A stretch of 64,000 nt of DNA from an uncultured bacterium (GCA_937951485.1 CALEDJ010000020.1:1-64000); one strand, 5' to 3'; shown: positions 41,987 to 51,519, counted from the stretch's first letter. Notes: generated from the sequence alone by a model not told the origin. Translations and numbers: made by a program.

Positions 41987-43072
41987 TCAGAAAAGCGCCG
42001 GTTCCTCCCGCAGCAGGTGCAGGAACTTGTGATTGGCTTTGGGGAAAGCGTAATCGTCGAATTCGGCGGCGGAAACCCATCGCAGTTCGGTGTGCGCAGC
42101 GGACTGAGCGGGAATCTTGCTTTTGCCCGCGATGCTGCAGCGATAGGCGCTGAGGGTGATGCGGAAATGGGTATAGGCGTGCTTTATGGTGGCGATCAGG
42201 CCGCCGGGCCGCACCGCAACGCCCAGTTCCTCACGGCATTCGCGCACCAGCGCAGCCTGATGGGTTTCGCCCGGGCGCACCTTGCCGCCGGGAAACTCCC
42301 AGAGTCCACCGAGCAGGCCTTCGGCCGGGCGTTTTCCAATCAGGTAGCGCCCGTCGCGGGCGATGACGGCGACGACAATCTCATGATGCGGAGACGGAAA
42401 CTTGCGTTTGCGCACCGGGCGCTGCTCCTGCACGCCGAGCGCGCGCGCGACGCACCACCGCGCCACCGGGCAATGGGTACAATCGGGCTTGCGCGGCACA
42501 CATATCGTTGCGCCCAGTTCCATGATCGCCTGGTTGAAATCGCCGGGATTGCGCGCGGGCGTCAGCGAGGCCGCGATGCGCCACAACTCGCGCTCCGTCT
42601 GCGGGTCATCAATGCAGGTGTCGAGATTGTAAAGCCGGGCAAGGACCCGCCGGACATTGCCGTCCACAACGGGAACCGCTTCGCCGAAGGCGATACTTGC
42701 GATGGCCCCCGCCGCATAGGGACCGATGCCCGGCAACAGTTGCAGGAGTTCCGCCTTTTGCGGGAATTCGCCGCCGTATTCCTCGACGATGCGCCGGGCG
42801 GTGCGGTGCATGTTGCGCGCGCGGGTGTAGTAGCCCAGGCCTTCCCAGAGTTTCAGCACGTCATCTTCGGATGCAGCGGCCAGATCGCGCACGGTCGGAT
42901 AGCGCGCTGCATAGCGCTCATAGTATGGCAGTCCCTGGTCAATCCGGGTTTGCTGCATAATCACTTCACAGAGCCAGATGAGGTAGGGGTCCCGCGTCTG
43001 CCGCCAAGGCAGGGGCCGCGCCGCCCGTCGGAACCATACCAGCAGGGCGCGGCGTAAGGCTGACGTCTGCAT
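41987..43072 (-). CDS. mutY: A/G-specific adenine glycosylase with intact Nudix box
   Basis: Removes adenine mispaired with 8-oxoguanine. 361 residues. The glycosylase domain has EVIMQQTRIDQ with the catalytic Glu, LPGIGPYAAGAIASIAFG (helix-hairpin-helix), VDGNVRRVLAR with the catalytic Asp, and a 4Fe-4S site of spacing C-x6-C-x2-C-x5-C (CVPRKPDCTHCPVARWC). The C-terminal domain contains a full Nudix signature GKVRPGETHQAALVRECREELG, which is normally degenerate in MutY. The start at 43072 shares one base with the stop of the preceding hydrolase gene. Confidence 0.95.
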   Translation of the reverse strand: MQTSALRRALLVWFRRAARPLPWRQTRDPYLIWLCEVIMQQTRIDQGLPYYERYAARYPTVRDLAAASEDDVLKLWEGLGYYTRARNMHRTARRIVEEYGGEFPQKAELLQLLPGIGPYAAGAIASIAFGEAVPVVDGNVRRVLARLYNLDTCIDDPQTERELWRIAASLTPARNPGDFNQAIMELGATICVPRKPDCTHCPVARWCVARALGVQEQRPVRKRKFPSPHHEIVVAVIARDGRYLIGKRPAEGLLGGLWEFPGGKVRPGETHQAALVRECREELGVAVRPGGLIATIKHAYTHFRITLSAYRCSIAGKSKIPAQSAAHTELRWVSAAEFDDYAFPKANHKFLHLLREEPALF

Positions 43073-44502
43073 TACAGCGCCTTCAGTAGTGCATCGAGTT
43101 CCTGCTCGAGGCGGTTTACGGTGATTTCCGATCCGAAAGGCCGGATGGGACAAGCGCGGTACAGGGCAACGAGATGCCGGAAGTGTGCATCCCCCAGTCG
43201 GGCGTAATCCAGCAGCCCGGTCAACACGTCCCGTCGTTCCAGCAATGGGAAATTGAGGCGGTTGCCAAGGCGCCCGTCGGCCAGTTGCGGCAGGGTGCTC
43301 AGCGTCAGCGTGTAGCGCTCCATGAGATGCAGCATCTTGGCGGCATTGAGGATGTCCACCGATGGGACGACGTTTTTGTAATGCGCGACATAACTTTCCG
43401 GGAACAACGGCCAGTTGAGGACTGTATGGCCGGCATTGGGTTCAGGAGGGCCTTCGTCGAGGTACAGCAGATTCCATTGCACACCGGCGAACCAGGGCTT
43501 GTCCTGAAGACCGCCGGACACTTCGTCCGGCGTCATCACGTTGACGTAATAACTGCCCGACGGCAATGCCTCCTCAAAGGGTATTCGCGCGGCCTCATTC
43601 AGGGTGAGCGCATCGAAGTCGTTGACATACCCCGGGGGGAATCGGTCGTGATCAAAAGGCCGAACGTGCACACGGCTCATTTGATTGATCGGCGTCAACA
43701 TGTCGCCGGTGGCGGCAGTGATCAGGACGGGGTTGGCGATGCGGTCAATCCACGCGATGGGGCTGATCCTCAGCCAGACATCATCGGTGAGATCATTGCC
43801 GAAATGCGCAAATGCAAGATTGGAAATAAAAAGCACCGAACAGACGGCCGGCAAAGGCGAAGAAGCGCAACCGACGGGACCGTAGGCAATACTGCGATTG
43901 GCTTCCACATAGGTCAGGTTGTACGCCCAATTGACTATGGGACAATCCGCGGTGGCGGCGGTTACGGGGAACATGTCGGCGCTCATTGCCAGACTCATGT
44001 AGCCCCCTTGGCTGGCGCCGTCAATATGCAGGCGGCTTCGGTCAATGTATGGGAGCCGCCGAATCCATTGGATAATCGCCCGGTTGAGGTTATGACTGTT
44101 GCCGACGGCCGCGTCGAGGGGATAAGCGCCGTCGGCCTCCGTGTTCAGCGGAGAAAAAACCGCCCATCCCCTGTCGCACCAGAACTTCGCCGCCGAAGCA
44201 TTTACCGCATAATGGGCGTGGAACAGCGCGGGCAAAGGACGCTTTACCCTGAAATCCCGGCGGTGCACGTACATCTTCGCCAGTCCTACCCGCCCCCGGG
44301 CTTCGAGATCCAGGTAAGGCACCTGTACCCAAACCACGCCGTAGTTGCCATCGAGCGCGGTTCTATACGTGCGTACCGCTCCGTCAAAACCGCTTTCATC
44401 CGGCACATATTGCCGGAGCAGAAAGGCGTCGCACCCTGACAGCGGCAACACAACGACCGCGGCCAACAAATACGGGAAAACGCCACGCATTGTTCGCTTC
44501 AT
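43072..44502 (-). CDS. Lipoprotein alpha/beta-hydrolase (prolyl-oligopeptidase-like)
   Basis: 476 residues. The lipoprotein signal ends LPLSGC at about Cys23. An N-terminal beta-rich region leads to an alpha/beta-hydrolase core: WCDRGWAVFSPLNTEADGAY, YIDRSRLHIDGASQGGYMSLAM with the nucleophile elbow GASQGG, and VLITAATGDMLTPINQM, where the catalytic Asp is expected. The substrate could be an ester or peptide of an extracellular polymer. The start at 44502 is supported by GATGAGA, and 44514 is an alternative. Its stop overlaps the mutY start by one base, so the two are probably cotranscribed. Confidence 0.75.
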   Translation of the reverse strand: MKRTMRGVFPYLLAAVVVLPLSGCDAFLLRQYVPDESGFDGAVRTYRTALDGNYGVVWVQVPYLDLEARGRVGLAKMYVHRRDFRVKRPLPALFHAHYAVNASAAKFWCDRGWAVFSPLNTEADGAYPLDAAVGNSHNLNRAIIQWIRRLPYIDRSRLHIDGASQGGYMSLAMSADMFPVTAATADCPIVNWAYNLTYVEANRSIAYGPVGCASSPLPAVCSVLFISNLAFAHFGNDLTDDVWLRISPIAWIDRIANPVLITAATGDMLTPINQMSRVHVRPFDHDRFPPGYVNDFDALTLNEAARIPFEEALPSGSYYVNVMTPDEVSGGLQDKPWFAGVQWNLLYLDEGPPEPNAGHTVLNWPLFPESYVAHYKNVVPSVDILNAAKMLHLMERYTLTLSTLPQLADGRLGNRLNFPLLERRDVLTGLLDYARLGDAHFRHLVALYRACPIRPFGSEITVNRLEQELDALLKAL

Positions 44503-44581
44503 CGCATTTCTCATCAACAAACGCACAACATCCTGAGTGGGCAACATTTTAACCGACTGAAGCAATACTCGTGCATAGCCG

Positions 44582-44790
44582 CGTCATCGCGGGTCCCATA
44601 CCGCCTTCGGCGGCGATTCAAAGAAGAAAAAAATCGCGCTTTCTTGACAATGCAGCAATCTGAATCCACCCGCCAACCCTGAATCCTCGTCATTGCCGGC
44701 GAAGCGAAGTAATCTCGGACATCATGAGGCCGCCCTTGTTTCAGATTGCTTCACCGAGTGGCGCTGCGCGCCGTCGCGCTGCGCCCACCC
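44582..44790 (-). repeat. Dispersed noncoding repeat, copy B
   Basis: In reverse orientation this segment aligns with copy A at 15638-15904. Shared runs include TCCGAGATT, CTTCGCTTCGC, CAATGACGAGGATTCAGGGT, TTGGCGGG and TGAATCGCCGCCGAAGGCG. One terminus is recognisable as a degenerate CGTCATCGCG (44582-44591). The other has drifted. It sits between the hydrolase start and the DUF1080 stop. Confidence 0.8.
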
Positions 44791-44801
44791 TTCATGGATT
44801 G

Positions 44802-46118
44802 TTACAACTTCTTTATCCGTATGTTACGAAAGGCCACGTAATTGTTGTGGTCCTGCAGGCCGATGAAACCACGGCGCAACCGATAACGCAATTCCTCGTG
44901 TTCCTCGAAATTGACGTCTTGCACCACCTGTCCGTTAAGGGTTGCCTTCAAATGCGGACCGTTGAAGACAATCTCCACCGCATTCCATTCGCCGAGGGGA
45001 TTTCCTGCATTCACCAGCGGCGGCAACACGTCATAGACCGCACCGGTGCCGGTTTTGGTGGGTTCGATGCCGGGATCGCCCATGATTTGAAATTCCATGC
45101 CGATTTTTGACTGGCGGGCGTCGCGCGGCGCGCGCAGATAAATGCCACTGTTCGCGCCTTCATCACGCACCATCCATTCCAGCCGCAGGATAAAATTATC
45201 GTAACGTTCCCTGCTGTAGAGCGCGCCGCCGCCGGCCATCACCCACTCGATGTATCCGTCTTCATTGACGCGGAAGCCGTCTTTGTTGTCGCCGAAAAAC
45301 CACCAGCCGTCGAGGTCGCGGCCATTAAACAGCGATACGAAGCCCTCATTGCGCTCCTCCTCGCTGAGCGCACTGTTGTCGGGGATCCAGGGGGCTTTCT
45401 CTTCGGCCTGGGTGAGCGCGGCATCCAGCGCGGGGTAGTCACTGTCGCGTCCCGGCAGCACGAAATGCACATGCGCCATCGTTCCGAAGTCGGGCATCGC
45501 GCCCGCAAGCAGCGTCAGGCGTCCGGGGTCCGCCGCCGGAGGCGTGGAAATTACGGCAAGATCGCCCGCCTGGGGCGCGGCCACCACGAGATTCGGCGCT
45601 GTTTTTTTGAAACGGCGCGCCAGGTCATCCGCGTCCGGACCGTCGAACCAATACACCGCCAATCCCTGTGTGCGCAAGGCTGCGGCGGCGGTCTGCACGG
45701 CTTTCCTTCGGAACGCCGCATCGGAGGCATCGCCCGCCACCCGCAGCATCGCGCCCATGCGCTGGTCTTTCGCGCGCGTGGCGATCGTTGCAATTGTCTC
45801 CACCATGGCCGGGTCAAGCGCGGTACCGTCTTCATTAAAGCCGACCAAATCGAAACAGACCACATTGCCGCCGACTTCCGCGATGCGCGCCAACGCCGGC
45901 ACCATGGTCTCCAGAGTTCCTCCGCCTTTGGCCAAATCGGGAACCTGGATGGCTTTGATGGTGAAATCCTTGCCGCCTTTCTTGAGTTTTCCGGCAACAA
46001 CGCTGAAGTCGTCCTTGCCCACCCGCGTCGGCATCAGCGAAGCGCATCCCGCAAAGACGGTGTTGATCATCACTATCATGGCGGCCCCTGCCGCCATGCG
46101 CCAAACAAGACTGCTCAT
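44802..46118 (-). CDS. DUF1080 (3-keto-disaccharide hydrolase-like) lipoprotein
   Basis: 438 residues. The lipoprotein signal ends VFAGC (Cys at about residue 24). An N-terminal domain of roughly 230 residues (TIKAIQVPDLAKG, then alternating strands and helices) looks TIM-barrel-like but is not a family I recognise. The C-terminal DUF1080 domain (about 245-438) is clear: GFVSLFNGRDLDGWWFFGDNKDGFRV, GGALYSRERYDNFILRLEWM, NSGIYLRAP, WNAVEIVFNGPHLKATLNGQ and YVAFRNIRIKKL. DUF1080 proteins are concanavalin-like lectin or hydrolase folds abundant in PVC-type bacteria. The start at 46118 has AAGGAAAC. Confidence 0.85.
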   Translation of the reverse strand: MSSLVWRMAAGAAMIVMINTVFAGCASLMPTRVGKDDFSVVAGKLKKGGKDFTIKAIQVPDLAKGGGTLETMVPALARIAEVGGNVVCFDLVGFNEDGTALDPAMVETIATIATRAKDQRMGAMLRVAGDASDAAFRRKAVQTAAAALRTQGLAVYWFDGPDADDLARRFKKTAPNLVVAAPQAGDLAVISTPPAADPGRLTLLAGAMPDFGTMAHVHFVLPGRDSDYPALDAALTQAEEKAPWIPDNSALSEEERNEGFVSLFNGRDLDGWWFFGDNKDGFRVNEDGYIEWVMAGGGALYSRERYDNFILRLEWMVRDEGANSGIYLRAPRDARQSKIGMEFQIMGDPGIEPTKTGTGAVYDVLPPLVNAGNPLGEWNAVEIVFNGPHLKATLNGQVVQDVNFEEHEELRYRLRRGFIGLQDHNNYVAFRNIRIKKL

Positions 46119-46307
46119 GATATGTTTCCTTCGCTCCATTGTAGGTTGTCGTTCGTTGGCCGTCCATTGATGATCAGCGGGCATCATGGGATATACTTCG
46201 GCAAAGAAAAGCGGCATGCGTCGCTTATACATTGGGTACTGTAGCAAATTTTCGCCGGTGAAGGCATGTTGGCCAACGCATCTGATGGCGAATGATTACT
46301 GGAGGCC

Positions 46308-47813
46308 ATGCGAGGTATCAAGCGCTGTCTTTTCTGGACGCTTATTGCCGTATGCTGGGCGGCAACGGCGGGGCTGTGCCTGGAGATGTACGAACGCTAT
46401 CGCTTTCGCGCCGCGATACCCGCCATGCAGGCCTATGGTCGCGAACGCTGGGCATTGGCGGCCGCAGCGGACGAAGCCGTTGTCAAAAAATACGCCGGCA
46501 GACGGCCGGATGTCGGCGCGGACATGCGCGCACGCGAGGCGTTTGCCGCCATGGACGACGCGCAACGCCGGGAACAGGCCGCCGCGCGTGAAGAACTGGT
46601 CCTCGTCTGCGACGGCCATGGGCGAATACGCCGCATTTATGACGGATCCTCTCTGGCGCCGGTGCGCCGCATTGCCGAGGCGGCCGGCGAAGGCGACCGC
46701 CTGTCGTTGATACTTCCGCCCGATCCTGCGGTGGATGCCGAGACGGCCATCCGCGCCGTGGTCGCCGGCAAGCAGCATCAATCCAGAGAATACCCCGTTC
46801 CGCAGCCTGATGAAACGACACATGTGCTGCAATTTTTCTTCTATCCATTCGCCGATGAGCAGGGACAAGTTGCGGAAATCGGCGTTTTCGTGCGCGATTC
46901 CATCTGGGACGTGCTCTGGAAGCGGTTCAAACCGAATGTCCATCAAAACGACGCTTTCGACATCCGCACCAACCGCTACGGGTTCCGTGACGAGGACATC
47001 ATCGTTCCCAAGCCGGCAGGCGTATTTCGCATTGCGTGCATCGGCGGGTCAACGACTGCGGAAGGCCCCTCGAACGAACTGACCTATCCGAAAATGGTGC
47101 AGCGGAAACTGCGCGATCATTTCAGCACCAACGCCATCGAAGTGCTGAATTGCGGCGTCTTCGGGGCGACCAGCGCTGTCGAACTGGAACTGTTACCGGC
47201 GGTGTTGCAGACCGAACCGGACCTCATCGTGCAGTACAACTTCGTGAACGATCTGATACAGGATTTTCCCACATGGATTCATCCGAAAAGGCCCTTGCGG
47301 GAACCCGTCAAAACCTTGAAGCGTTTCTTGCGCCACTCGCATTTTATGTTGCAGCATTGCAATCGTTTCCTGCTGCCCCCCGCACAGGAACTGGCGCGAC
47401 GCATGGACGAAAGGATTCTGGACAACCTCCGCCGCATCCGCGCGCGGACGCGCGAGGCGGGCGTGGAGATGGCTGTGTGCAGTTTCGCGCGCCCCGAGGT
47501 CGCACGGCTGAATGTCCAGGAGCGCGCCTATTACAATTACCTCATCAACACCATGCAGTGGGGCCGCATGATGGACATGGAAAGTTACGTCATGCTGGTG
47601 GACCTTTATAACGGGTTAATCAAATCCTGGGCCGCCGAAGAAGGCGTGCGCTATATTCCCGTTGCTGAGCGCGTCAACGGCGGCACCCTGGAATTCACCG
47701 ATATCTGCCACATGCACCTCTCCGCCATGGACCAAAAGGCCGAGGTCGTCGCCCAGACGCTGATTGATCATCTCGCACCGCGATTCCCGTCTTCCAATAA
47801 AGCAACGCAGTGA
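46308..47813 (+). CDS. Membrane-anchored SGNH hydrolase-like protein
   Basis: 501 residues. One N-terminal membrane anchor (residues 8-26) is followed by a region of about 180 residues with a long helix and then a PAS/Cache-like beta domain (ELVLVCDGHGRIRRIYDG; HVLQFFFYPFADEQGQVAEIGVFVRD). The C-terminal SGNH domain has FRIACIGGSTTAEG (block I Ser), NFVNDLIQDF (block III-like) and DICHMHLSAMDQ, where the catalytic Asp/His are expected. Related proteins modify surface glycans with acyl groups. GGAGG precedes the start. It overlaps or abuts the transporter gene that follows. Confidence 0.65.
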   Translation: MRGIKRCLFWTLIAVCWAATAGLCLEMYERYRFRAAIPAMQAYGRERWALAAAADEAVVKKYAGRRPDVGADMRAREAFAAMDDAQRREQAAAREELVLVCDGHGRIRRIYDGSSLAPVRRIAEAAGEGDRLSLILPPDPAVDAETAIRAVVAGKQHQSREYPVPQPDETTHVLQFFFYPFADEQGQVAEIGVFVRDSIWDVLWKRFKPNVHQNDAFDIRTNRYGFRDEDIIVPKPAGVFRIACIGGSTTAEGPSNELTYPKMVQRKLRDHFSTNAIEVLNCGVFGATSAVELELLPAVLQTEPDLIVQYNFVNDLIQDFPTWIHPKRPLREPVKTLKRFLRHSHFMLQHCNRFLLPPAQELARRMDERILDNLRRIRARTREAGVEMAVCSFARPEVARLNVQERAYYNYLINTMQWGRMMDMESYVMLVDLYNGLIKSWAAEEGVRYIPVAERVNGGTLEFTDICHMHLSAMDQKAEVVAQTLIDHLAPRFPSSNKATQ

Positions 47814-47872
47814 TCCAGCGCCTCATACCAAATCACACCTTTTGCATTTCATTTGACAGACCTCGCGGAAAA

Positions 47873-50278
47873 ATGATTATGTACACGGATATGTCCAGAG
47901 CATTGCACAGAATCGCCTGGGTTGCGATGTTCCTTCTGGCCGGATGCGGCAAGGCCGGTGTGATTCTGGATGGTCGCACGCCGGTTACCTTCAGTTTCTG
48001 GGGTGGCTACAAAGACCTCGAACTCTGGAAAGCACTCGCAGCCGATTTTGAACAGAAGCGTCCGGATGTCCGCGTTGTGCTGCAGTACACCACGGTTGAT
48101 TACGGGCAAAAACTGCAACTGCAACTCATCAGCAATTCCGCGGCGGATATCATCCTTATGGACGACGAGCCGTATCCGTCCTTTGCAATTCGGGGGTATC
48201 TGGAGGATTTGGCGCCCTACATCGAACGCGACAGGGACGAATTGCGCGTGGACGACTTCTTCCCCACCGCGCTGGATGCGTTCACCTTTCGCGGTCTCAC
48301 CGCCGCCATACCGTGGGACGGCATGGCCACGATGATGTACTACAACAAAGATCTTTTCGACGCGGGGCGTATTCCCTATCCTGATGAAGACTGGACATGG
48401 CAGGATTTCCGCGAGATCGCCAAGCGACTCACCGTGGACCATGATGGTGATGGACGGCCCGATCAATTCGGCGCACTGCTCATCTTTTCGTGGCTTGACA
48501 TCCAGCCCATCCTCTGGAGTTTTGGCGCGCGCATGCTCGACGAGGATTGCGTCCGCGCGGCGATTGACACGCCGGAGGCGCGGGAGGCCGCCCGATTCAT
48601 GCAGGAGATCAAGTTCCAGGATCGTTCTGCCGTATGGTTCGGCGATCAGCAGGGTTTGCATCCCGGCGTGCAGATTCTCACCGGGCGTCTGGGCATGACA
48701 GCGGCGGGCTGGTTCATGTCGCAAGTGCTCAGCGACATTAAGGGCGGCATGCGGTGGGGGGTGTGCCGGATGCCGCGCGGTCCGGCCGGTCGCTACACGC
48801 GGGTGACCTGGGACGGCATCAGCATCAACGCCGCGCGCCCGCAACATATCAAGGACATTGCATGGGATTTCATCAAGCACCTTTTGAGCGAGGAATCGCA
48901 GCGGAAGATTGCCGAGTCGGGCCGTGGCATTCCCGTTATCCGGGACTATGCGCTGAAATACATCGAGAATCCGGAAACGGAAGTGGACGAGATGCAGGTG
49001 ATCTTTGCCATGCAGGAAGATGCCCGGCTGACCCCGATCACCGCAAAATTTCTGGCGCTGCGCCGCGCCATTGACGAGCAGTGGCGCATGCTTGAACGGG
49101 AAGACCCCGCACGCCGGAAAACCCCCGAGGAAGTGATCCCCGAAGTGGCGCGGAGAGTCAATGAAGTGATGGCGAGCGAATTGGAGGCGTTCGGCGTCGA
49201 GCGCAAACACGCCCCGGCGAAAAATCCCTTGCCTTATCAACTCGCGGGGGCCGTGCTGGCGCTGGGATGCATTACGGGGCTGGTGTGGCTGGGGCGCAAG
49301 ACTGCATCCCTCGATGATCTCCGCATGATGATCACCAGCGCGAAACGACGTAAAGAGGCGCTGTGGGGCCTCTTGTTCGCTTCGCCGTGGATGGCCGGTT
49401 TCTGCCTGTTTCTGGCCTTTCCGATTGTCTTCAGCATGGTGCTGAGTTTCAGCGAGTGGGACCCCTACGATCCGGTTGACCAGCGCACCTTCATCGGCTG
49501 GGACAACTATGTGCGCGCCCTCACGCAGGACCCGCTGGTCTGGGTGGCCCTGCGCAAGACATTCACTTACGCCTTCGTGGCGGTGCCGGTCACCCTCTGC
49601 TGTGCGCTGGGGCTGGCTATCCTCCTGAATCAGGGCGTGCGCGGCATCCGCGTTTTCCGCACCATTTTCTACATCCCCAACGTGGTCGGCGGCGTCGCCA
49701 CGGCCATCATGTGGCTTTACATCTTCAACCCGGTTTTCGGGCCTTTGAACGGCGGGCTGGCGCGGTTGAATAAATTGCTCGACATGACACCGCTGGCGTT
49801 CATCAATCTCCCGGAACCCCAGTGGCTCACGGACCCGAAGTGGGCGATGCCGTCGCTGTTTATCATGATGCTGTGGGGGACCGGCGGCGGCGCGATGATC
49901 ATCTTTCTGGCGGGGTTGCAGGGGGTTCCGCATCATCTCTATGAGGCGGCGGAACTGGACGGCGCAGGGCGCTGGCGCAAATTCTGGAATGTCACCCTGC
50001 CCATGCTGTCTCCGACCATCTTCTTCAATCTCATCATGGGCATGATCGGCGCGCTCCAGGTTTTCATGCAGGCCTTCGTCCTGTTGGGTCGAGACGGCGG
50101 CGCAGAGAATCAACTTCTGTTTTTCGTGCTCTATCTCTACCGAAAGGCGTTTCTTGACTATGAATTCGGCTATGCCGCAGCGCTCGCCTGGATTCTCTTC
50201 GCCATCATCCTGACCTTCACCCTGCTCGTGGTCCGCTCAAGCGCGCTGTGGGTCTATTATGAAGGGGAGCGGCGCTGA
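47873..50278 (+). CDS. Fused extracellular solute-binding protein and MalF-type sugar permease
   Basis: 801 residues. A lipobox MFLLAGC (Cys25) precedes a family 1 solute-binding domain (about 40-450: VTFSFWGGYKDLELWKALAADFEQKRPDV, IPWDGMATMMYYNKDLFD). A linker segment crosses the membrane at about residues 455-475. A complete MalF-like permease follows (about 493-801) with six membrane helices and the EAA loop EAAELDGAGRWRKFWNVTLPML that contacts the ATPase. Normally these are two proteins. The start is uncertain: a GTG at 47810 overlaps the previous stop, while 47873 fits the signal better. The partner permease follows after one base. Confidence 0.88.
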   Translation: MIMYTDMSRALHRIAWVAMFLLAGCGKAGVILDGRTPVTFSFWGGYKDLELWKALAADFEQKRPDVRVVLQYTTVDYGQKLQLQLISNSAADIILMDDEPYPSFAIRGYLEDLAPYIERDRDELRVDDFFPTALDAFTFRGLTAAIPWDGMATMMYYNKDLFDAGRIPYPDEDWTWQDFREIAKRLTVDHDGDGRPDQFGALLIFSWLDIQPILWSFGARMLDEDCVRAAIDTPEAREAARFMQEIKFQDRSAVWFGDQQGLHPGVQILTGRLGMTAAGWFMSQVLSDIKGGMRWGVCRMPRGPAGRYTRVTWDGISINAARPQHIKDIAWDFIKHLLSEESQRKIAESGRGIPVIRDYALKYIENPETEVDEMQVIFAMQEDARLTPITAKFLALRRAIDEQWRMLEREDPARRKTPEEVIPEVARRVNEVMASELEAFGVERKHAPAKNPLPYQLAGAVLALGCITGLVWLGRKTASLDDLRMMITSAKRRKEALWGLLFASPWMAGFCLFLAFPIVFSMVLSFSEWDPYDPVDQRTFIGWDNYVRALTQDPLVWVALRKTFTYAFVAVPVTLCCALGLAILLNQGVRGIRVFRTIFYIPNVVGGVATAIMWLYIFNPVFGPLNGGLARLNKLLDMTPLAFINLPEPQWLTDPKWAMPSLFIMMLWGTGGGAMIIFLAGLQGVPHHLYEAAELDGAGRWRKFWNVTLPMLSPTIFFNLIMGMIGALQVFMQAFVLLGRDGGAENQLLFFVLYLYRKAFLDYEFGYAAALAWILFAIILTFTLLVVRSSALWVYYEGERR

Positions 50279-50279
50279 C

Positions 50280-51188
50280 ATGGACCTGCGGGAAGAAGAT
50301 ATCGCCCTGGCGCCGACCGGCCCGCCCCGGCGGCGCGCCGCATTTCGCGAGAGCGCGGCCTGGGGCAGGGGTATCGAGCGGGCAGTAGTCTGGTTGCTGC
50401 TGGTGGGGCTGGGCATCATCTTTCTCATCCCTTTCCTGATCACCCTCGGTGACAGCCTGAAAACGTTTCAGCAGATTTACACCATGCCCAGGGTATGGAT
50501 TCCGAAGCCGCCCCAGTGGCGCAATTATGTTGACATCTTCCATGTGCTCCCCTTCTTCACCTTCTTCAAAAACACCATTATCATCACGTTGACCGCTTTG
50601 TCCGGGCAGGTGGTCAGCGCCTGCCTGGTGGGCTACAGTTTTGCGCGGCTGCGCTGGCCGTTCCGCGACCTCTGTTTCATCCTCCTCCTGAGCACCATGA
50701 TGCTGCCGGGGCAGGTGACCATGATCCCCATCTTCCTCTTCTTCAACTGGCTGGGCTGGGTCAATACCTGGCTGCCGATCGTCGTACCCGCCTATTTCGC
50801 CGTGAACGTGTTCAACGTGTTCCTGATGCGGCAGTTCTTCAAGACGATCCCGTACTCGCTCGAAGAAGCGGCGCTCATTGACGGCGCGGGCCACCTGCGC
50901 ATCCTCACCACCATCATGTTGCCCCTGGCCAAGCCCGCCGTCCTGGCCATCATCGTGCTCGGCTTTGTGCACTGGTGGAACGACTTCATGGGGCCGCTCA
51001 TCTACCTCAGCGATCACACCAAGTACCCCATCTCGCTGGGCATCAAAATGTTCAGCGACGCGCAGACAGTGAATCCCCACTACATTATGGCGGCAAGCCT
51101 GGTCTCCATTATTCCCGTGGTCATCCTGTTCTTCTCCGCGCAGAAATACTTCGTCCGGGGCATCGCCTTGACCGGCGTAAAGGAGTAA
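50280..51188 (+). CDS. Sugar ABC transporter permease, MalG-type
   Basis: 302 residues, six predicted membrane helices, and the EAA motif EEAALIDGAGHLRILTTIMLPLAKPA. It forms the heterodimeric channel with the permease half of the preceding fusion. The ending AQKYFVRGIALTGVKE is typical of CUT1 family permeases. AAGGGGAG precedes the start, and the gene begins 1 base after the fusion stop. No ATP-binding subunit is encoded nearby, so a shared MsmK-like ATPase elsewhere is expected. Confidence 0.93.
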   Translation: MDLREEDIALAPTGPPRRRAAFRESAAWGRGIERAVVWLLLVGLGIIFLIPFLITLGDSLKTFQQIYTMPRVWIPKPPQWRNYVDIFHVLPFFTFFKNTIIITLTALSGQVVSACLVGYSFARLRWPFRDLCFILLLSTMMLPGQVTMIPIFLFFNWLGWVNTWLPIVVPAYFAVNVFNVFLMRQFFKTIPYSLEEAALIDGAGHLRILTTIMLPLAKPAVLAIIVLGFVHWWNDFMGPLIYLSDHTKYPISLGIKMFSDAQTVNPHYIMAASLVSIIPVVILFFSAQKYFVRGIALTGVKE

Positions 51189-51279
51189 TCACGCTTGTCA
51201 AGGCCGACACGATTGGCGGAAAATGTTACCCGGCTTCAGGAAACAAGCATAAAATGTTGGAGGGTGTTTCAAGAGATCA

Positions 51280-51444
51280 CATCCCCCGGCGCTTCGCGCC
51301 GCCGCCTTCGAAGGGGGACTTTATTGGTATGTCAAAAGGAGACTTGTATGCCCTTGGGAAGATTGCCCTATAAAGATGGGTCATTGATCAGAACTGCCCT
51401 GAAATATCCCCCTCTGGAGGGGACGGCGCAAAGCCCCGGGGATG
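51280..51444. repeat. MITE-like element with about 40-bp inverted arms
   Basis: The left arm (51280-51321) begins CATCCCCCGGCGCTTCGCG and ends GAAGGGGGAC. The right arm (51403-51444) is its imperfect reverse complement, with CATCCCCGGGGCTTTGCGCC and AGAGGGGGATA when read on the minus strand. The roughly 80-base centre has no coding capacity. Similar CCCCC...GGGGG edge repeats are common in environmental genomes. Confidence 0.65.
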
Positions 51445-51495
51445 TAAGAGGCGGGCCAGTATGACCTGAGAATTCGCGCCAGTCCGTTAACATGT

Positions 51496-51501
51496 TATAA
51501 A
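51496..51501 (+). promoter_or_regulatory. Possible extended -10 promoter of the esterase gene
   Basis: TGT-TATAAA, with only a poor -35 (TTCGCG) 17 bases upstream. The implied leader would be only about 12 bases. Confidence 0.3.
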
Positions 51502-51519
51502 AAACGAAGGAGAAGGAAA

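Larger units (their letters stand above)
51189..51519. other. Intergenic region with a MITE-like inverted repeat
   Basis: 331 bases between the permease and esterase genes. Most is taken up by the inverted-repeat element at 51280-51444. A weak extended -10 promoter lies at 51496. No gene is credible. Confidence 0.5.

Noticed and set aside
47849-50113. 754-codon minus-strand frame opposite the transporter fusion
   Set aside because: The plus-strand frame has a full binding-protein and permease architecture. The antisense frame has none.
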